Shown here: piece after piece, positions 18,754-28,734 of the stretch
Position numbering within the stretch: position 1 is the stretch's first letter
How the letters are laid out: each line of letters begins with the position of its first letter
NCBI RefSeq assembly: GCF_003966155.1
Contig: NZ_RXNS01000004.1
Coordinates: 124,001-188,000 of the forward strand
Length of the DNA stretch: 64,000 nucleotides
Direction of reading: 5' to 3'
DNA from: Halomonas nitroreducens
Lineage (GTDB): Bacteria; Pseudomonadota; Gammaproteobacteria; Pseudomonadales; Halomonadaceae
The notes under the pieces: generated by a model
Told to the model about the DNA's origin: nothing
What the model saw: the letters and a program-made list of their open reading frames with translations, nothing else
Databases searched by the model: none
Translations under genes and position numbers: made by a program

Positions 18754-20670
18754 TCAGGCAGCCGTCAGGCGCGCCCGGATGGCGGCCTCGATGCCGTCGG
18801 CGTCGAGGCCGCATTCGACCAGCAGCTCGGCCGGCTTGCCGTGTTCGACGAAGGCATCGGGCAGGCCCAGGTTGAGCACGCTCACCCGCCGGCCCTCGGC
18901 CGCCAGCAGCTCGTTGACCCCGCTGCCGGCCCCGCCGGCGACCACGTTCTCCTCCAGGGTCACCAGCAGGTCATGGTCGTCGGCGGCCGCCATTACCGCC
19001 TCGCGGTCGAGGGGCTTGATCGAGCGCATGTTGAGGTGCGTGGCATCCAGGGCCTGGGCCACCTCCGCCGCCGGGCCGTTGAGGCTGCCGAAGGCCAGCA
19101 GCGCCACCCGAGGGCCGCCTCCCCCGGCCCGCCGACGCGTCTCGGCTTGGCCGATCACCAGGGGCTCGAGGTGGTCGGGGATCGCCACTCCGGGACCGGT
19201 GCCACGGGGATAGCGCACCGCCGCGGGACCGGGATGCTGGTAGGCGGCGCTGAGCATGGCCCGGCACTCGGCCTCATCGGCCGGCGCCAGCACCACGAGC
19301 CCCGGCACGCAGCGCAGGTAGGAGAGGTCCAGGGCGCCGTGGTGGGTGGGGCCGTCCTCGCCGACCAGGCCGGCGCGGTCGATGGCGAAGGTCACATCGA
19401 GCTCCTGCACGGCCACGTCATGGATCAGCTGGTCGTAGCCGCGCTGCAGGAAGGTCGAGTAGATGGCCACCACCGGCTTCATCGCCTCGCAGGCCATGCC
19501 CGCGGCGAGCGTCACGGCATGCTGCTCGGCGATGGCCACGTCGTAGTAGCGCTCGGGGTACTCCTGGGAGAAGCGGATCAGGTCCGAGCCCTCGCGCATC
19601 GCCGGGGTGATGCCGATCAGCCGCGTATCCGCCGCCGCCATGTCGCACAGCCAGTCGCCGAAGACATTGCAGTACTTGGGCGCCTTCTTGGGCGCCGGCG
19701 CGGTCGGCTTGAGCGGCGGCGGGGTGTCGCCGTTCTTCTCCAGCTTGGTGATCGCATGGTAGCCGATCGGGTCGGCCTCGGCGGGCAGGAAGCCGCGCCC
19801 CTTGCGGGTCTTGACGTGGAGGAACTGCGGGCCCTCCATGTCGCGCATGTTGCGCAGGGTGTGGACCAGGGCCGGCAGGTCATGGCCATCGATGGGCCCG
19901 ATGTAGTTGAAGCCCATCTCCTCGAACAGGGTAGCCGGGCTGACCATGCCCTTCATGTGCTCCTCGGTCCGCCGGGCCAGCTCCAGGGCCCCGGGCAGAT
20001 GCGAGAGCACTCGCTTGCCGCCCTCGCGCATAGTGGTGTAGGGCTTGCTGGCGAGGATCCGCGCCAGGTAGCTGGCAATGCCACCAACGTTCTCGGAGAT
20101 CGACATCTCGTTGTCGTTGAGCACCACCAGCAGGTTGGCGTCGACATGGCCGGCATGGGCCAGGGCCTCGAAGGCCATGCCGGCGGTCAGGGCGCCATCG
20201 CCGATCACCGCGCAGACCCGTCGCGGCTCGGCCTGGGTGCGGGCAGCCAGCGCCATGCCCAGGGCCGCCGAGATGGAGGTGCTGGAATGGCCGACGCCGA
20301 AGGTGTCGTACTGCGACTCGGCACGCCGCGGGAAGGCCGCCAGGCCGCCGTACTGGCGGATCCGCGTCATCGCCTCGCGACGCCCGGTGAGGATCTTGTG
20401 GGGGTAGGCCTGGTGACCGACGTCCCAGACCAGCCGGTCGTGGGGGGTCTCCAGGGCATGGTGCAACGCCACCGTGAGCTCCACGACGCCGAGGCCGGCA
20501 CCGAAATGCCCGCCCGAGACACCCACGCTGTAGAGCAGGTAGGCGCGCAGTTCATCGGCCACCTGGGCGAGCTGGGCATCGTCCATGGCGCGCAGGGCGG
20601 CCGGCGTCTCCAGGGTGTCGAGCAGCGGCGTCGCCGGACGCTCGACCGGAATGTCATCGAACAGCTTCAT
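18754..20670 (-). CDS. dxs: 1-deoxy-D-xylulose-5-phosphate synthase
   Basis: Joins pyruvate and glyceraldehyde 3-phosphate with thiamine diphosphate, the first step of the MEP isoprenoid pathway. At 638 residues it is full length. The thiamine/magnesium motif [14 protein letters not shown] is near residue 157 and the transketolase-type [16 protein letters not shown] near 432. It lies 50 bases downstream of ispA, and ispA overlaps xseB, giving the common xseB-ispA-dxs operon. Confidence 0.98.
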   Translation of the reverse strand: MKLFDDIPVERPATPLLDTLETPAALRAMDDAQLAQVADELRAYLLYSVGVSGGHFGAGLGVVELTVALHHALETPHDRLVWDVGHQAYPHKILTGRREAMTRIRQYGGLAAFPRRAESQYDTFGVGHSSTSISAALGMALAARTQAEPRRVCAVIGDGALTAGMAFEALAHAGHVDANLLVVLNDNEMSISENVGGIASYLARILASKPYTTMREGGKRVLSHLPGALELARRTEEHMKGMVSPATLFEEMGFNYIGPIDGHDLPALVHTLRNMRDMEGPQFLHVKTRKGRGFLPAEADPIGYHAITKLEKNGDTPPPLKPTAPAPKKAPKYCNVFGDWLCDMAAADTRLIGITPAMREGSDLIRFSQEYPERYYDVAIAEQHAVTLAAGMACEAMKPVVAIYSTFLQRGYDQLIHDVAVQELDVTFAIDRAGLVGEDGPTHHGALDLSYLRCVPGLVVLAPADEAECRAMLSAAYQHPGPAAVRYPRGTGPGVAIPDHLEPLVIGQAETRRRAGGGGPRVALLAFGSLNGPAAEVAQALDATHLNMRSIKPLDREAVMAAADDHDLLVTLEENVVAGGAGSGVNELLAAEGRRVSVLNLGLPDAFVEHGKPAELLVECGLDADGIEAAIRARLTAA

Positions 20671-20721
20671 GTGGACTCTGTCTGTCAGGGAAACCGCACC
20701 GCAGCAGCGCTGCAGACTTCC

Positions 20722-21606
20722 TCAGTGGTCACGCTCGATCATGTATCGGGCCAGTTCGGCCAGGGGCGCGGCACTCGCGCCCAGGGGCGCGAGTGACGCC
20801 ACCCCCTCCTCGACCAGCTCGCGGGCCTTGGCCCTGGCACCCTCGAGTCCCAGCAGGGTGGGGTAGGTCGGCTTGTCACGGGCGGCATCGGCCCCGGAGG
20901 CCTTGCCCAGGGTGGCGGTGTCGCCGGTCACGTCGAGCACGTCGTCATGCACCTGAAAGGCCAGGCCGATGGCGGCGGCATAGCGTTCCAGCGCCGCCAG
21001 CCGCGGGTCGTCCTCGGTCACCGCGACCAGGCCGCCCAGGCGCACCGCGGCACGGATCAGCGCCCCGGTCTTGTGACCGTGCATGGTGGCCAACGCCGCC
21101 ACGTCGGGATGACCGCCAACGGCGGCCAGGTCCAGCACCTGGCCGGCGACCATGCCGTCGCGGCCGGCCGCCCGAGCCAGGGTGCCGACCATCGCCGGCA
21201 GCCGGGGGTGCGCGGTTCCCGCCAGCACCTCGAACGCCAGGGCCTGGAGGGCATCGCCGGCGAGGATGGCAGTGGCCTCGTCATAGGCGCGGTGCACCGT
21301 GGGCTGACCACGGCGCAGGTCGTCATCGTCCATGGCCGGCAGGTCATCGTGGACCAGCGAGTAGGCATGGATCAGCTCGAGGGCCGCCGCCGGGGCATCC
21401 AGGGCCTCGTCGGCGGCGCGCAGGGCGCGGCCGGCGGTATACACCAGCACTGGCCGCAGGCGCTTGCCGCCGACCAGCACGCCGTGGCGCATCGCCGCCT
21501 CGAGGCGAGGGGCCGGCGCCTGCCGGGTCTCGAAGAGGGCCTCCAGGCAGGCATCCACCCGGGCCCGGTCCGCGGCCAGTCGGGCCGCCAGCATATCAGC
21601 GTTCAC
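20722..21606 (-). CDS. ispA: Farnesyl diphosphate synthase
   Basis: Makes farnesyl diphosphate from dimethylallyl and isopentenyl diphosphates. The first Asp-rich motif [14 protein letters not shown] is near residue 88 and the second ([13 protein letters not shown]) near 225. I chose the GTG at 21606 because GGAGG lies six bases before it; ATG at 21594 is the alternative and would remove four residues. With GTG the protein has 294 residues, and its start overlaps the xseB stop by eleven bases. Confidence 0.95.
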   Translation of the reverse strand: MNADMLAARLAADRARVDACLEALFETRQAPAPRLEAAMRHGVLVGGKRLRPVLVYTAGRALRAADEALDAPAAALELIHAYSLVHDDLPAMDDDDLRRGQPTVHRAYDEATAILAGDALQALAFEVLAGTAHPRLPAMVGTLARAAGRDGMVAGQVLDLAAVGGHPDVAALATMHGHKTGALIRAAVRLGGLVAVTEDDPRLAALERYAAAIGLAFQVHDDVLDVTGDTATLGKASGADAARDKPTYPTLLGLEGARAKARELVEEGVASLAPLGASAAPLAELARYMIERDH

Positions 21607-21880
21607 CGTCGTCCTCCGCCGGCGGCGCGAAGGGCTGCAGGTCGACGCCGCCCCCCTCACCCTCGGTCAGGGTGCGCACCTTGAGCTCGGCCTCGTCGAG
21701 TCGCCGCTGGGCATCGCGGGTCAGGCGCACGCCCTGCTCGAAGGCCTCGAGCGAGCCCTCCAGCGATAGCTCGCCGGACTCCAGCCGCTCGACCAGCGTC
21801 TCGAGTCGCTCGACGGTCGCGGCGAAGTCCGCCGGCGCCTCATCGGCGTCGCCCTGGTGCTGCCTGTGCTGTTCCGCCAT
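21596..21880 (-). CDS. xseB: Exodeoxyribonuclease VII small subunit
   Basis: A 94-residue XseB, the small subunit of the single-strand-specific exonuclease VII. The core from about 17 to 72 ([32 protein letters not shown]) is diagnostic. The C-terminal tail is acidic and longer than in E. coli. The large subunit xseA is not in the window, which is usual. It is the first gene of xseB-ispA-dxs. Confidence 0.95.
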   Translation of the reverse strand: MAEQHRQHQGDADEAPADFAATVERLETLVERLESGELSLEGSLEAFEQGVRLTRDAQRRLDEAELKVRTLTEGEGGGVDLQPFAPPAEDDGER

Positions 21881-22164
21881 GGCTCCCCTCGTCGCTCACT
21901 CCCACCATGAGGGCGACAGTATACACGCTCCCCGGGGGGGGTCGTCTGCCCCATCGGCGCGCCGCGGCCGGCAGGCGTGGCGTCCAGGCATGCATGCGAC
22001 TCATGCCCGCAGCGCAGCATTTTCATCTTGGGGCCGCCGGGCTGTGATACCATATGGGGCCTTGTTTCGAGCCTGACATCTGCCGGGACCCCGATGTTCC
22101 GCGCTGGCGGGCTCACCTTCCTGAACCGATAGCGGCGCGCACCGAAGAAGGGGTTGATTCGACC

Positions 22165-23415
22165 ATGGCCAAAACGTCCCTGGACAAGAGCAAGATCAAG
22201 ATCCTGCTGCTCGAGGGCGTCCACCAGAGCGCGGTGGACAATTTCCTCAACGCCGGGTACACCAACATCGAGCACCTACCGACCTCGCTGGACGAGGCCA
22301 CGCTGATCGACAAGATCCGTGACGTCCACTTCATCGGCATCCGCTCCCGCACCCAGCTCACCGAGCGGGTCTTCGCGGCCGCCGAGAAGCTCGTGGCGGT
22401 GGGCTGCTTCTGCATCGGGACCAACCAGGTTGACCTGGGCGCCGCGCTGGCCCGCGGGATTCCAGTCTTCAACGCCCCCTACTCCAACACTCGCTCGGTG
22501 GCCGAGCTGGTACTGGCCGAGTCCATCATGCTGCTGCGCGGCATCCCCGAGAAGAGTGCCAGTGCGCACCAGGGCGGCTGGCTGAAGTCGGCCAAGAACG
22601 CCCACGAGGCCCGCGGCAAGATCCTGGGCATCGTCGGCTACGGCAGCATCGGCGCCCAGCTCTCGGTACTGGCCGAATCCCTCGGCTTCGATGTCATCTA
22701 CTACGACGTGGTGACCAAGCTGGGCATGGGCAACGCTCGCCAGGTGGCCAGTCTCGAGGAGCTGCTGGCCCGCGCCGACATCGTCAGCCTGCACGTGCCG
22801 GACCTGCCCTCCACCCGCTGGATGATCGGCGAGGAACAGATCGCCCTGATGAAGCCGGGCAGCATCCTGATCAACGCCTCCCGGGGCAGCGTGGTGGTCA
22901 TCGAGGCCCTGGCCGAGGCGCTCAAGGCCGGCCGCCTCAACGGTGCCGCGGTGGACGTCTTCCCGGTGGAGCCCAAGGGCAACAACGAGGAGTTCGTCAG
23001 CCCGCTGCGCGGCCTGGCCAATGTCATCCTCACCCCACACATCGGCGGCTCCACCCTGGAAGCCCAGGAGAACATCGGCATCGAGGTTTCCGAGAAGCTG
23101 GTCACCTACTCCGACAACGGCACCACCATCACCTCGGTCAACTTCCCCGAGGTCGCCCTGCCGGCGCACCCGGGCAAGCACCGCCTGCTGCACATCCACG
23201 ACAACGTCCCGGGCGTGATGTCCGAGATCAACCGGGTACTCTCCGAGAACGACATCAACATCCTCGGCCAGTACCTGCAGACCAACGAGCGCATCGGCTA
23301 CGTGGTCATCGACGTCGACAAGGACTACGGGCCGCGCGCCCTGGAGGCGTTGAGCCAGGTGGCCCACACCAAGCGCGTCCGGGTGCTCTACTCCGAGACC
23401 AGCTTCGAGGGCTGA
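22165..23415 (+). CDS. serA: D-3-phosphoglycerate dehydrogenase
   Basis: Oxidises 3-phosphoglycerate to 3-phosphohydroxypyruvate, the first step of serine synthesis. The 416-residue form has the E. coli-type layout: substrate and NAD domains, with GYGSIGAQLSVLAESLGF near residue 156 and the catalytic HIGGSTLEAQENIG near 292, then a C-terminal ACT domain (RLLHIHDNVPGVMSEIN onward) where serine inhibits. The start MAKTSLDKSKIK aligns with the E. coli protein; a longer upstream frame has no ribosome site. A clear terminator follows. Confidence 0.97.
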   Translation: MAKTSLDKSKIKILLLEGVHQSAVDNFLNAGYTNIEHLPTSLDEATLIDKIRDVHFIGIRSRTQLTERVFAAAEKLVAVGCFCIGTNQVDLGAALARGIPVFNAPYSNTRSVAELVLAESIMLLRGIPEKSASAHQGGWLKSAKNAHEARGKILGIVGYGSIGAQLSVLAESLGFDVIYYDVVTKLGMGNARQVASLEELLARADIVSLHVPDLPSTRWMIGEEQIALMKPGSILINASRGSVVVIEALAEALKAGRLNGAAVDVFPVEPKGNNEEFVSPLRGLANVILTPHIGGSTLEAQENIGIEVSEKLVTYSDNGTTITSVNFPEVALPAHPGKHRLLHIHDNVPGVMSEINRVLSENDINILGQYLQTNERIGYVVIDVDKDYGPRALEALSQVAHTKRVRVLYSETSFEG

Positions 23416-23443
23416 ATCGCGCTCTTGGCCAACGGACCTGCTG

Positions 23444-23473
23444 CCGCCGCGTTATCGACGCGGCGGTTTTTTT
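23444..23473 (+). terminator. Rho-independent terminator of serA
   Basis: A 9-bp stem CCGCCGCGT/ACGCGGCGG with loop TATCG and seven T residues, 29 bases after the serA stop. Confidence 0.9.
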
Positions 23474-23536
23474 CGTGTTAATGATTCATTGACGACGTTT
23501 TTCCTGCCTGCCGATTCATCTTCTCAAGGACCTGCC

Positions 23537-24427
23537 ATGCCGACCGGACCGGCGTATCTCGTCGTGGTGCTGGTGTGGGCCACCACACCGCTGGGCATCA
23601 AGTGGAGCGCCGAGGCCGGCGCGCCCATCGGCAGCGTGATGCTGCGCATGCTGATCGCCCTGGTCGCCGGGGCGCTGATCCTGGCCATCCTCAGGCGCGG
23701 CCTGCGTCGCGACCGCCGGGCGCTGGCCAGCTATGCCGCCGCGGTGCCCGGGGTGTTCGGGGCCATGGCACTGAGCTATCACGCCTCCCAGCAGCTGCCC
23801 TCGGGGCTGCTCTCGGTGATGTTCGGCATGGCGCCACTGATCTCGGGGCTGATCCTCCAGGCCCTGCCCGGCGCGCGCCAGCTGCGCCGCTGGCACTGGT
23901 TCGGCTGCGCCCTGGGCGTGGTGGGGCTCGGAGTGGTGTTCCTCGACAGCCTCGCCGTCGGAGGAGGCCAGCTCGACGCCCTGGCCATGATGCTCGGCGC
24001 GGTCACCCTGTTCAGCGGCAGCGGCATCGCCGTGCAACGTGTGGCGGCCGGCCTCGGCCCCCTGGAACAGACCGTCGGCGCCCTGGCGTTGAGCCTGCCC
24101 TGCTTCCTCGCCCTGTGGCTGACCAGCGGCGAGCCGCTGACTATCCCACTCAGCGAACGGGGCCGCTGGGCGGTGCTCTACCTGGCGGTGTTCGGCTCGC
24201 TGATCGGCTTTCTCTGCTACTACCTGATCCTCTCGCGCCTGCATGCCGCCACCGTGGCCCTGGTGACCCTGATCACCCCGATCCTGGCGCTGGGGCTCGG
24301 CATGGTGTTGAACCAGGAACGGCCCTCGGCCTCGATGCTCCTCGGCGCCGCCCTGATCCTGGTGGCCCTCGGTGCCTACCTGTTCGGCGATCGGCTGACC
24401 CGCCTCAAGGCCGCCTCGACGGGCTGA
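23537..24427 (+). CDS. EamA/DMT-family transporter
   Basis: A 296-residue inner-membrane protein with ten predicted helices in two EamA repeats, a drug/metabolite transporter of the RhaT/YdcZ-like superfamily. The N-terminal YLVVVLVWATTPLGIKWSAE is the usual first helix, and the second repeat ends in GAALILVALGAYLFGDR. The substrate is unknown. The start at 23537 follows AAGGACC; a TTG-type start further upstream lacks a ribosome site. It is a single gene after the serA terminator. Confidence 0.88.
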   Translation: MPTGPAYLVVVLVWATTPLGIKWSAEAGAPIGSVMLRMLIALVAGALILAILRRGLRRDRRALASYAAAVPGVFGAMALSYHASQQLPSGLLSVMFGMAPLISGLILQALPGARQLRRWHWFGCALGVVGLGVVFLDSLAVGGGQLDALAMMLGAVTLFSGSGIAVQRVAAGLGPLEQTVGALALSLPCFLALWLTSGEPLTIPLSERGRWAVLYLAVFGSLIGFLCYYLILSRLHAATVALVTLITPILALGLGMVLNQERPSASMLLGAALILVALGAYLFGDRLTRLKAASTG

Positions 24428-24486
24428 GCGGCAGGGGCGGAGACCCACCCTCAGGCGCCGGCTTGACAGGGGCGCAAAACCCTCTC

Positions 24487-24500
24487 ATTTTGTACACAAT
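24487..24500. promoter_or_regulatory. GntR/FCD-like palindrome upstream of the purine deaminase gene
   Basis: ATTTTGTACACAAT is a 14-bp palindrome with a single mismatched pair, close to the ATTGTNTACAAT pattern of many FCD-type GntR operators. It is about 140 bases upstream of the deaminase gene, near a possible -35 box TTGATC (24506-24511). No GntR gene is in the window. Confidence 0.4.
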
Positions 24501-24638
24501 CCATATTGATCATTGGATGACACACTGCGTACACACAACGTCGAAGGCACCTGAACCAAGGCTCTGGTCCGACGCGAGACTTGGGTAACCCTTTGCCCAT
24601 GGCAGGGGCCGCCGCGCGCGGACACCCGGGAGGACAGC

Positions 24639-25994
24639 ATGACCCCGCAGCAACAGACCCTATGGATCCGACACCCCCGCGCCTGCAGCGATGCCCGCGC
24701 CGCCGGCGGCGTGGTGGTCCGGGACGCCCGCATCGTCGAGGCGGTGCCCGCGGGCGACAGACCCGCCACCCCGATCGACGCCACCTTCGACGCCTCTGAG
24801 CATGTGCTGCTGCCGGGGCTGGTGAACACTCACCACCACTTCTACCAGACCCTGACCCGGGCCTACTCGCCGGCCTTGAACAAGGAGCTGTTCCCCTGGC
24901 TGACGACGCTCTACGAGGTCTGGGCGAACCTCGACGAGGCGCAGCTGGCGGTGGCCAGCGAGCTGGCCATGGTCGAGCTGCTGATGTCGGGATGCACCAC
25001 CGTGGCCGACCACCACTACGTGTTCTCCGGGGCGCTCGAGCATGCCATCGACGTCCAGGTGGAGACCGCCCGACGGCTCGGCGTGCGCGCCGCCCTGACC
25101 CGGGGCTCGATGAGCGTGGGCCGCGACGACGGCGGCCTGCCGCCGCAGTCGGTGGTCCAGGACGAGGCCACCATCCTCGACGAGAGCGCGCGGCTGATCG
25201 ACGCCTATCACCAGCGCGGCGACGGCGCCATGACCACCATCGCCCTGGCCCCCTGCTCGCCGTTCTCGGTGAGCCGCGAGCTGATGCAGGCAAGCGCCCG
25301 CCTGGCCGAGGACTGCGACGTACGCCTGCACACCCACCTCGCCGAGACCGAGGACGAGACGGCCTACTGCCAGCGGCTGTTCGGCATGCGCCCGCTGGAC
25401 TACCTGGAGGCCGTGGGCTGGCTTACGGCGCGGACCTGGCTGGCCCACGGCATCCACTTCGACGACGCGGAGGTAGCCCGGCTCGGCGCCGCCGGCACCG
25501 GCATCGCCCACTGTCCCTCGTCGAATATGGTGCTGGGCTCGGGGCTGTGCCGCACCCTGGACCTGGAGGCCGCCGGCTGCCCGGTGGGCCTGGCCGTGGA
25601 CGGCTCCGCGTCCAATGATCATTCCAACCTCGCCGAGGAGATGCGCCAGGCGCTGCTTCTCGGCCGGCTGCGCTACGCGCCGAGCCGGGTGACCCACGAC
25701 GACGTGATCCGCTGGGCGACCCGGGGCTCCGCGGCCTGCCTCGGTCGCGACGACATCGGCGGCCTCGCCCCCGGCCAGCAGGCCGACCTGGCCCTGTTCC
25801 GCCTCGACGAGCCACGCTTTTCCGGCGCCGAGAACCCCATTGCCGCCCTGCTGCTGTGTGGCGCCCACCGGGCCGACCGGGTCATGGTCGCCGGACAGTG
25901 GCGGGTGACCGAGGGCCAGCCGGTGGGCGTCGACCTCGACGCCCTGCTGGCCCGCCATGACCAGGCTGCCCGGGCGCTGAGACGCGCCCGCTAG
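24639..25994 (+). CDS. 8-oxoguanine deaminase (amidohydrolase family)
   Basis: A 451-residue metal-dependent amidohydrolase, closest in appearance to bacterial 8-oxoguanine deaminases, which turn 8-oxoguanine into urate. The metal ligands are visible: HHHFYQ near residue 68, DHHY and the HTHLAETEDE block near 230, HGIHF near 270 and D of VDGSASNDHSN near 314. Hydroxyatrazine-type and guanine deaminases share the same motifs, so the substrate is not certain. It lies 53 bases before an NCS2 nucleobase permease gene, which supports a purine substrate. Confidence 0.82.
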   Translation: MTPQQQTLWIRHPRACSDARAAGGVVVRDARIVEAVPAGDRPATPIDATFDASEHVLLPGLVNTHHHFYQTLTRAYSPALNKELFPWLTTLYEVWANLDEAQLAVASELAMVELLMSGCTTVADHHYVFSGALEHAIDVQVETARRLGVRAALTRGSMSVGRDDGGLPPQSVVQDEATILDESARLIDAYHQRGDGAMTTIALAPCSPFSVSRELMQASARLAEDCDVRLHTHLAETEDETAYCQRLFGMRPLDYLEAVGWLTARTWLAHGIHFDDAEVARLGAAGTGIAHCPSSNMVLGSGLCRTLDLEAAGCPVGLAVDGSASNDHSNLAEEMRQALLLGRLRYAPSRVTHDDVIRWATRGSAACLGRDDIGGLAPGQQADLALFRLDEPRFSGAENPIAALLLCGAHRADRVMVAGQWRVTEGQPVGVDLDALLARHDQAARALRRAR

Positions 25995-26047
25995 GGCGGC
26001 AGGACACACCACCGGGTTTCCAACAACGACAACAGGAGAAACCACCC

Positions 26048-27394
26048 ATGTCGACGACCGACACCGCCACCGAGGTCACCTCGCCGAAGGTGCGCTCCAC
26101 CCACGACGTCAATGCCATGCCGCCGCTTGGCCGGGCCATCCCGCTGGGACTGCAGCATGTGCTGGCGATGTTCGTGGGCAACGTCACGGTGCCCATCATC
26201 ATCGCCGGGGCCGCCGACCTGCCGGCGGACCAGACGGCCTTCATGATCCAGGCCGCCATGTTCGTGGCCGGGGTGGCCACCCTGGTGCAATCCCTTGGCC
26301 TCGGCCCGATCGGTGCGCGCCTGCCCATCGTCATGGGCACCAGCTTCGGCTTCGTGCCGGTGCTGATTCCCATCGCCGTGGGCATGGGCCTGCCGGCGGC
26401 GCTGGGCGCGGCGCTGTGCGGCGGGATCGCCATGGCCCTGGTGGGGCTCTTCTTGCCCTGGTTCCGCTTCCTCTTCCCGCCGGTGGTCACCGGCACCTTC
26501 GTGATCATGCTCGGCACTCTGCTGATGCCGGTGGGCTTCGCCTATGCCGGCGGCGGCTTCGGTGCCGAGGACTTCGGGGCCACCCACAACCTGGTGCTGG
26601 CCGGGCTGGTCTTGATCGTCACCCTGGCCCTGCACCAGTATGGCCGCGGGATCTGGTCGGAGACCGCCCCGCTGGTCGGCCTGGTGGTGGGCTACGGCAC
26701 TGCCGTGGCCTTCGGGCTGGTGAGCTTCGGCGAGATCGGCGCCGCCGACTGGATCTCGCTGCCGATGCCGCTGACCATCGGCCTGGAGTTCCACCTGGCC
26801 GCCATCCTGCCGGTGGTGCTGCTGGCGGTGGTGACCTGCGCCGAGTCCATCGGCGACATCGTCGGCACCACAGCCGGTGGCATGGACCGCGAGCCGACCC
26901 ACAAGGAGCTCTCCGGCGGGGTGATGGCCGACGGCCTGGCCAGCGTCTTCGCCGCCATCTTCAACGCCTTCCCGCAGATCAGCTTCAGCCAGAACGTCGG
27001 CATGGTGGCCCTGACCGGCGTGGTCAGCCGCTTCGTGGTGGCCATCGGCGGCGTCTTCCTGCTGCTGGCCGGTCTGCTGCCCAAGCTCGGCGCCGTGATC
27101 TCGAGCATCCCCAACGCGGTGCTGGGCGGGGCGGTGCTGATCATGTTCGGCATGATCGCCAGCGCCGGCATCAAGATGCTGTCCCACATCGACTTCAACA
27201 AGCGCAACATGGTGATCATCGGCGTCTCGCTGTCGGCGGCGGTGGGCCTGCCGGCCCAGGAGGGCCTCTACGCCGGGCTCGCCGAGAACGTCCAGGCGAT
27301 CATCGAGTCCGGCCTGATCCCCGGGGCACTGTGCGCCATCCTCCTCAACCTGGTGCTGCCCAAGCAGGACCGCACCTTCCGCGACGACATCTGA
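26048..27394 (+). CDS. NCS2-family nucleobase:cation symporter
   Basis: A 448-residue inner-membrane permease of the uracil-xanthine family. About fourcteen hydrophobic segments are present; the family signature QNVGMVALTGVVSR is near residue 315, with the preceding acidic TCAESIGDIVGTTAGGM near 273. The long hydrophobic GTSFGFVPVLIPIAVGMGLPAALGAA segment holds the first binding-site strand. It is downstream of the deaminase gene with a good ribosome site and is probably co-transcribed. Xanthine, urate or 8-oxopurine are likely cargoes; the actual one is not shown. Confidence 0.87.
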   Translation: MSTTDTATEVTSPKVRSTHDVNAMPPLGRAIPLGLQHVLAMFVGNVTVPIIIAGAADLPADQTAFMIQAAMFVAGVATLVQSLGLGPIGARLPIVMGTSFGFVPVLIPIAVGMGLPAALGAALCGGIAMALVGLFLPWFRFLFPPVVTGTFVIMLGTLLMPVGFAYAGGGFGAEDFGATHNLVLAGLVLIVTLALHQYGRGIWSETAPLVGLVVGYGTAVAFGLVSFGEIGAADWISLPMPLTIGLEFHLAAILPVVLLAVVTCAESIGDIVGTTAGGMDREPTHKELSGGVMADGLASVFAAIFNAFPQISFSQNVGMVALTGVVSRFVVAIGGVFLLLAGLLPKLGAVISSIPNAVLGGAVLIMFGMIASAGIKMLSHIDFNKRNMVIIGVSLSAAVGLPAQEGLYAGLAENVQAIIESGLIPGALCAILLNLVLPKQDRTFRDDI

Positions 27395-27424
27395 AGCGCC
27401 CGCCGACCGCCCCGCCCGGGGCGG

Positions 27425-28642
27425 TCAGAAGCAGGTGGCCAGGGTCTCGAGCACCGCGAGGTCCTGGTCCACCCGGCACAACCGCCGCCACTTGTCGAAG
27501 GTCAGGCAGGGGTGGGAGATGCCGAACGCCACCACATCCCCCACCGCCACGTCATCCGACGCCGCCGGCAGGGCCACGAAGGCATGCTGGTCCATCAGCT
27601 TCTCGACCCGCCAGCCGTCCACCGCCAGGGTCGCCCGGGCCGTCCCGCCTTCCCGGTAGCGACGCAGCGCCAGCGGCGGGCGGTCGCCGCCGACGTCGCG
27701 CCGCCCCATGGCGACGATGGCGAGCCCCGGCTCGGGCAGCGACTGGACCTGGGCGAAGACCTCCAGGGCCGGACGCAGCCCCGCACCGATATCGTGACGC
27801 CTCGCCAGCAGGCGGGCCTGGGCCTCGGCGTAGAGGCCATGGTCGTGGGTCAGGTAGCAGCCCGGGCGCATCACCCGATGCACCCGCTCGTCCAGGCCCG
27901 CATCGCGGAAGGCCTCGGCGATCAAGTCGTGCCAGGCCGAGCCGGAGGCGGTGACCAGCGGGCGGGCCACCGGCAGCCTGCCCGCGGCATCCAGGGCCTC
28001 GAGCGTGGCCACCAGGGTCCCGGCGTAGGCGGCCACCGCCGCCGCCGGGTCGTCGTCCCCCTCGGCCCGCACTACCCCCTCGTAACCCTCCAGGCCGGCC
28101 AGTTCCAGCGCCTGCGCCTGGGCCACCGCCTCGGCCAGCGCCATCACCTCGCCGCGGTCGCGGCAACCGCAGCGCCCGCCGGGCACGCCGAGCTCGACCA
28201 GCACCGGCAGCCGCAGCCCCCGCGCCCCGAAGAAGGCATCCAGCTGGCGCACATTGGCCGCGGAATCCACCAGCACGTAGAGCTCGGCGCCGGCCTCGAT
28301 CAGTCCGGCGGCGATCGCCATGTTCGCCTGTCCCACCAGCTGGTTGGCCATCAGCAACCGCCTGGCGCCATGGGCGAAGGCCGCCCGGCACTGGGGGGCG
28401 GTGGCCAGGGTGATGGCCCAGGCGCCGGCGGCGAGCTGTCGCTGGAACAGCGCCGGCGCCATGGTGGTCTTGCCGTGGGGCGCCAGGCTGGCACCGTGGG
28501 CGGCACAGAAGGCCTGCATCCAGGCCAGATTGTGGGCCAGGGGCGCCTCGTGGAGCACTGCAGCGGGGAGGCTGACGTCCTGCAGCAGCCGCTTACCGGT
28601 CTCGGGCTGTCCCTTGTCCAGCGAAAGGTCGGCGACGGTCAT
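27425..28642 (-). CDS. D-serine dehydratase-like PLP amino acid deaminase
   Basis: A 405-residue fold-type III (alanine racemase-like) PLP enzyme with the D-serine dehydratase-like C-terminal domain. The PLP lysine is in APHGKTTMAP near residue 58; the C-terminal HPCLTFDKWRR, near 380, supplies the His and Cys that bind zinc in this family. It is annotated in relatives as amino acid deaminase or D-threonine aldolase-like; the substrate is probably a D-amino acid. It is divergent from the enoyl-CoA hydratase gene and convergent with the permease gene. Confidence 0.8.
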   Translation of the reverse strand: MTVADLSLDKGQPETGKRLLQDVSLPAAVLHEAPLAHNLAWMQAFCAAHGASLAPHGKTTMAPALFQRQLAAGAWAITLATAPQCRAAFAHGARRLLMANQLVGQANMAIAAGLIEAGAELYVLVDSAANVRQLDAFFGARGLRLPVLVELGVPGGRCGCRDRGEVMALAEAVAQAQALELAGLEGYEGVVRAEGDDDPAAAVAAYAGTLVATLEALDAAGRLPVARPLVTASGSAWHDLIAEAFRDAGLDERVHRVMRPGCYLTHDHGLYAEAQARLLARRHDIGAGLRPALEVFAQVQSLPEPGLAIVAMGRRDVGGDRPPLALRRYREGGTARATLAVDGWRVEKLMDQHAFVALPAASDDVAVGDVVAFGISHPCLTFDKWRRLCRVDQDLAVLETLATCF

Positions 28643-28734
28643 GGCACTCTCCGAAGGTCATCTTTGGTCGCAAGCCTAACCGGGCCGGGGCAGCGGGCGC
28701 TAGGCTGAGGGTTTTGCCCCCAAGGAACCCGACC

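Noticed and set aside
22021..22164. A longer serA reading frame beginning at 22054
   Set aside because: The extra 37 residues do not match SerA and there is no ribosome site; the 22165 start aligns with known SerA.
27425..28642. Beta-hydroxyaspartate aldolase (BhcC) of a glyoxylate cycle, because an IclR/BhcR-like regulator is close
   Set aside because: The lysine region APHGKTTMAP and overall sequence look like amino acid deaminases, and no bhcA, bhcB or bhcD genes are present.
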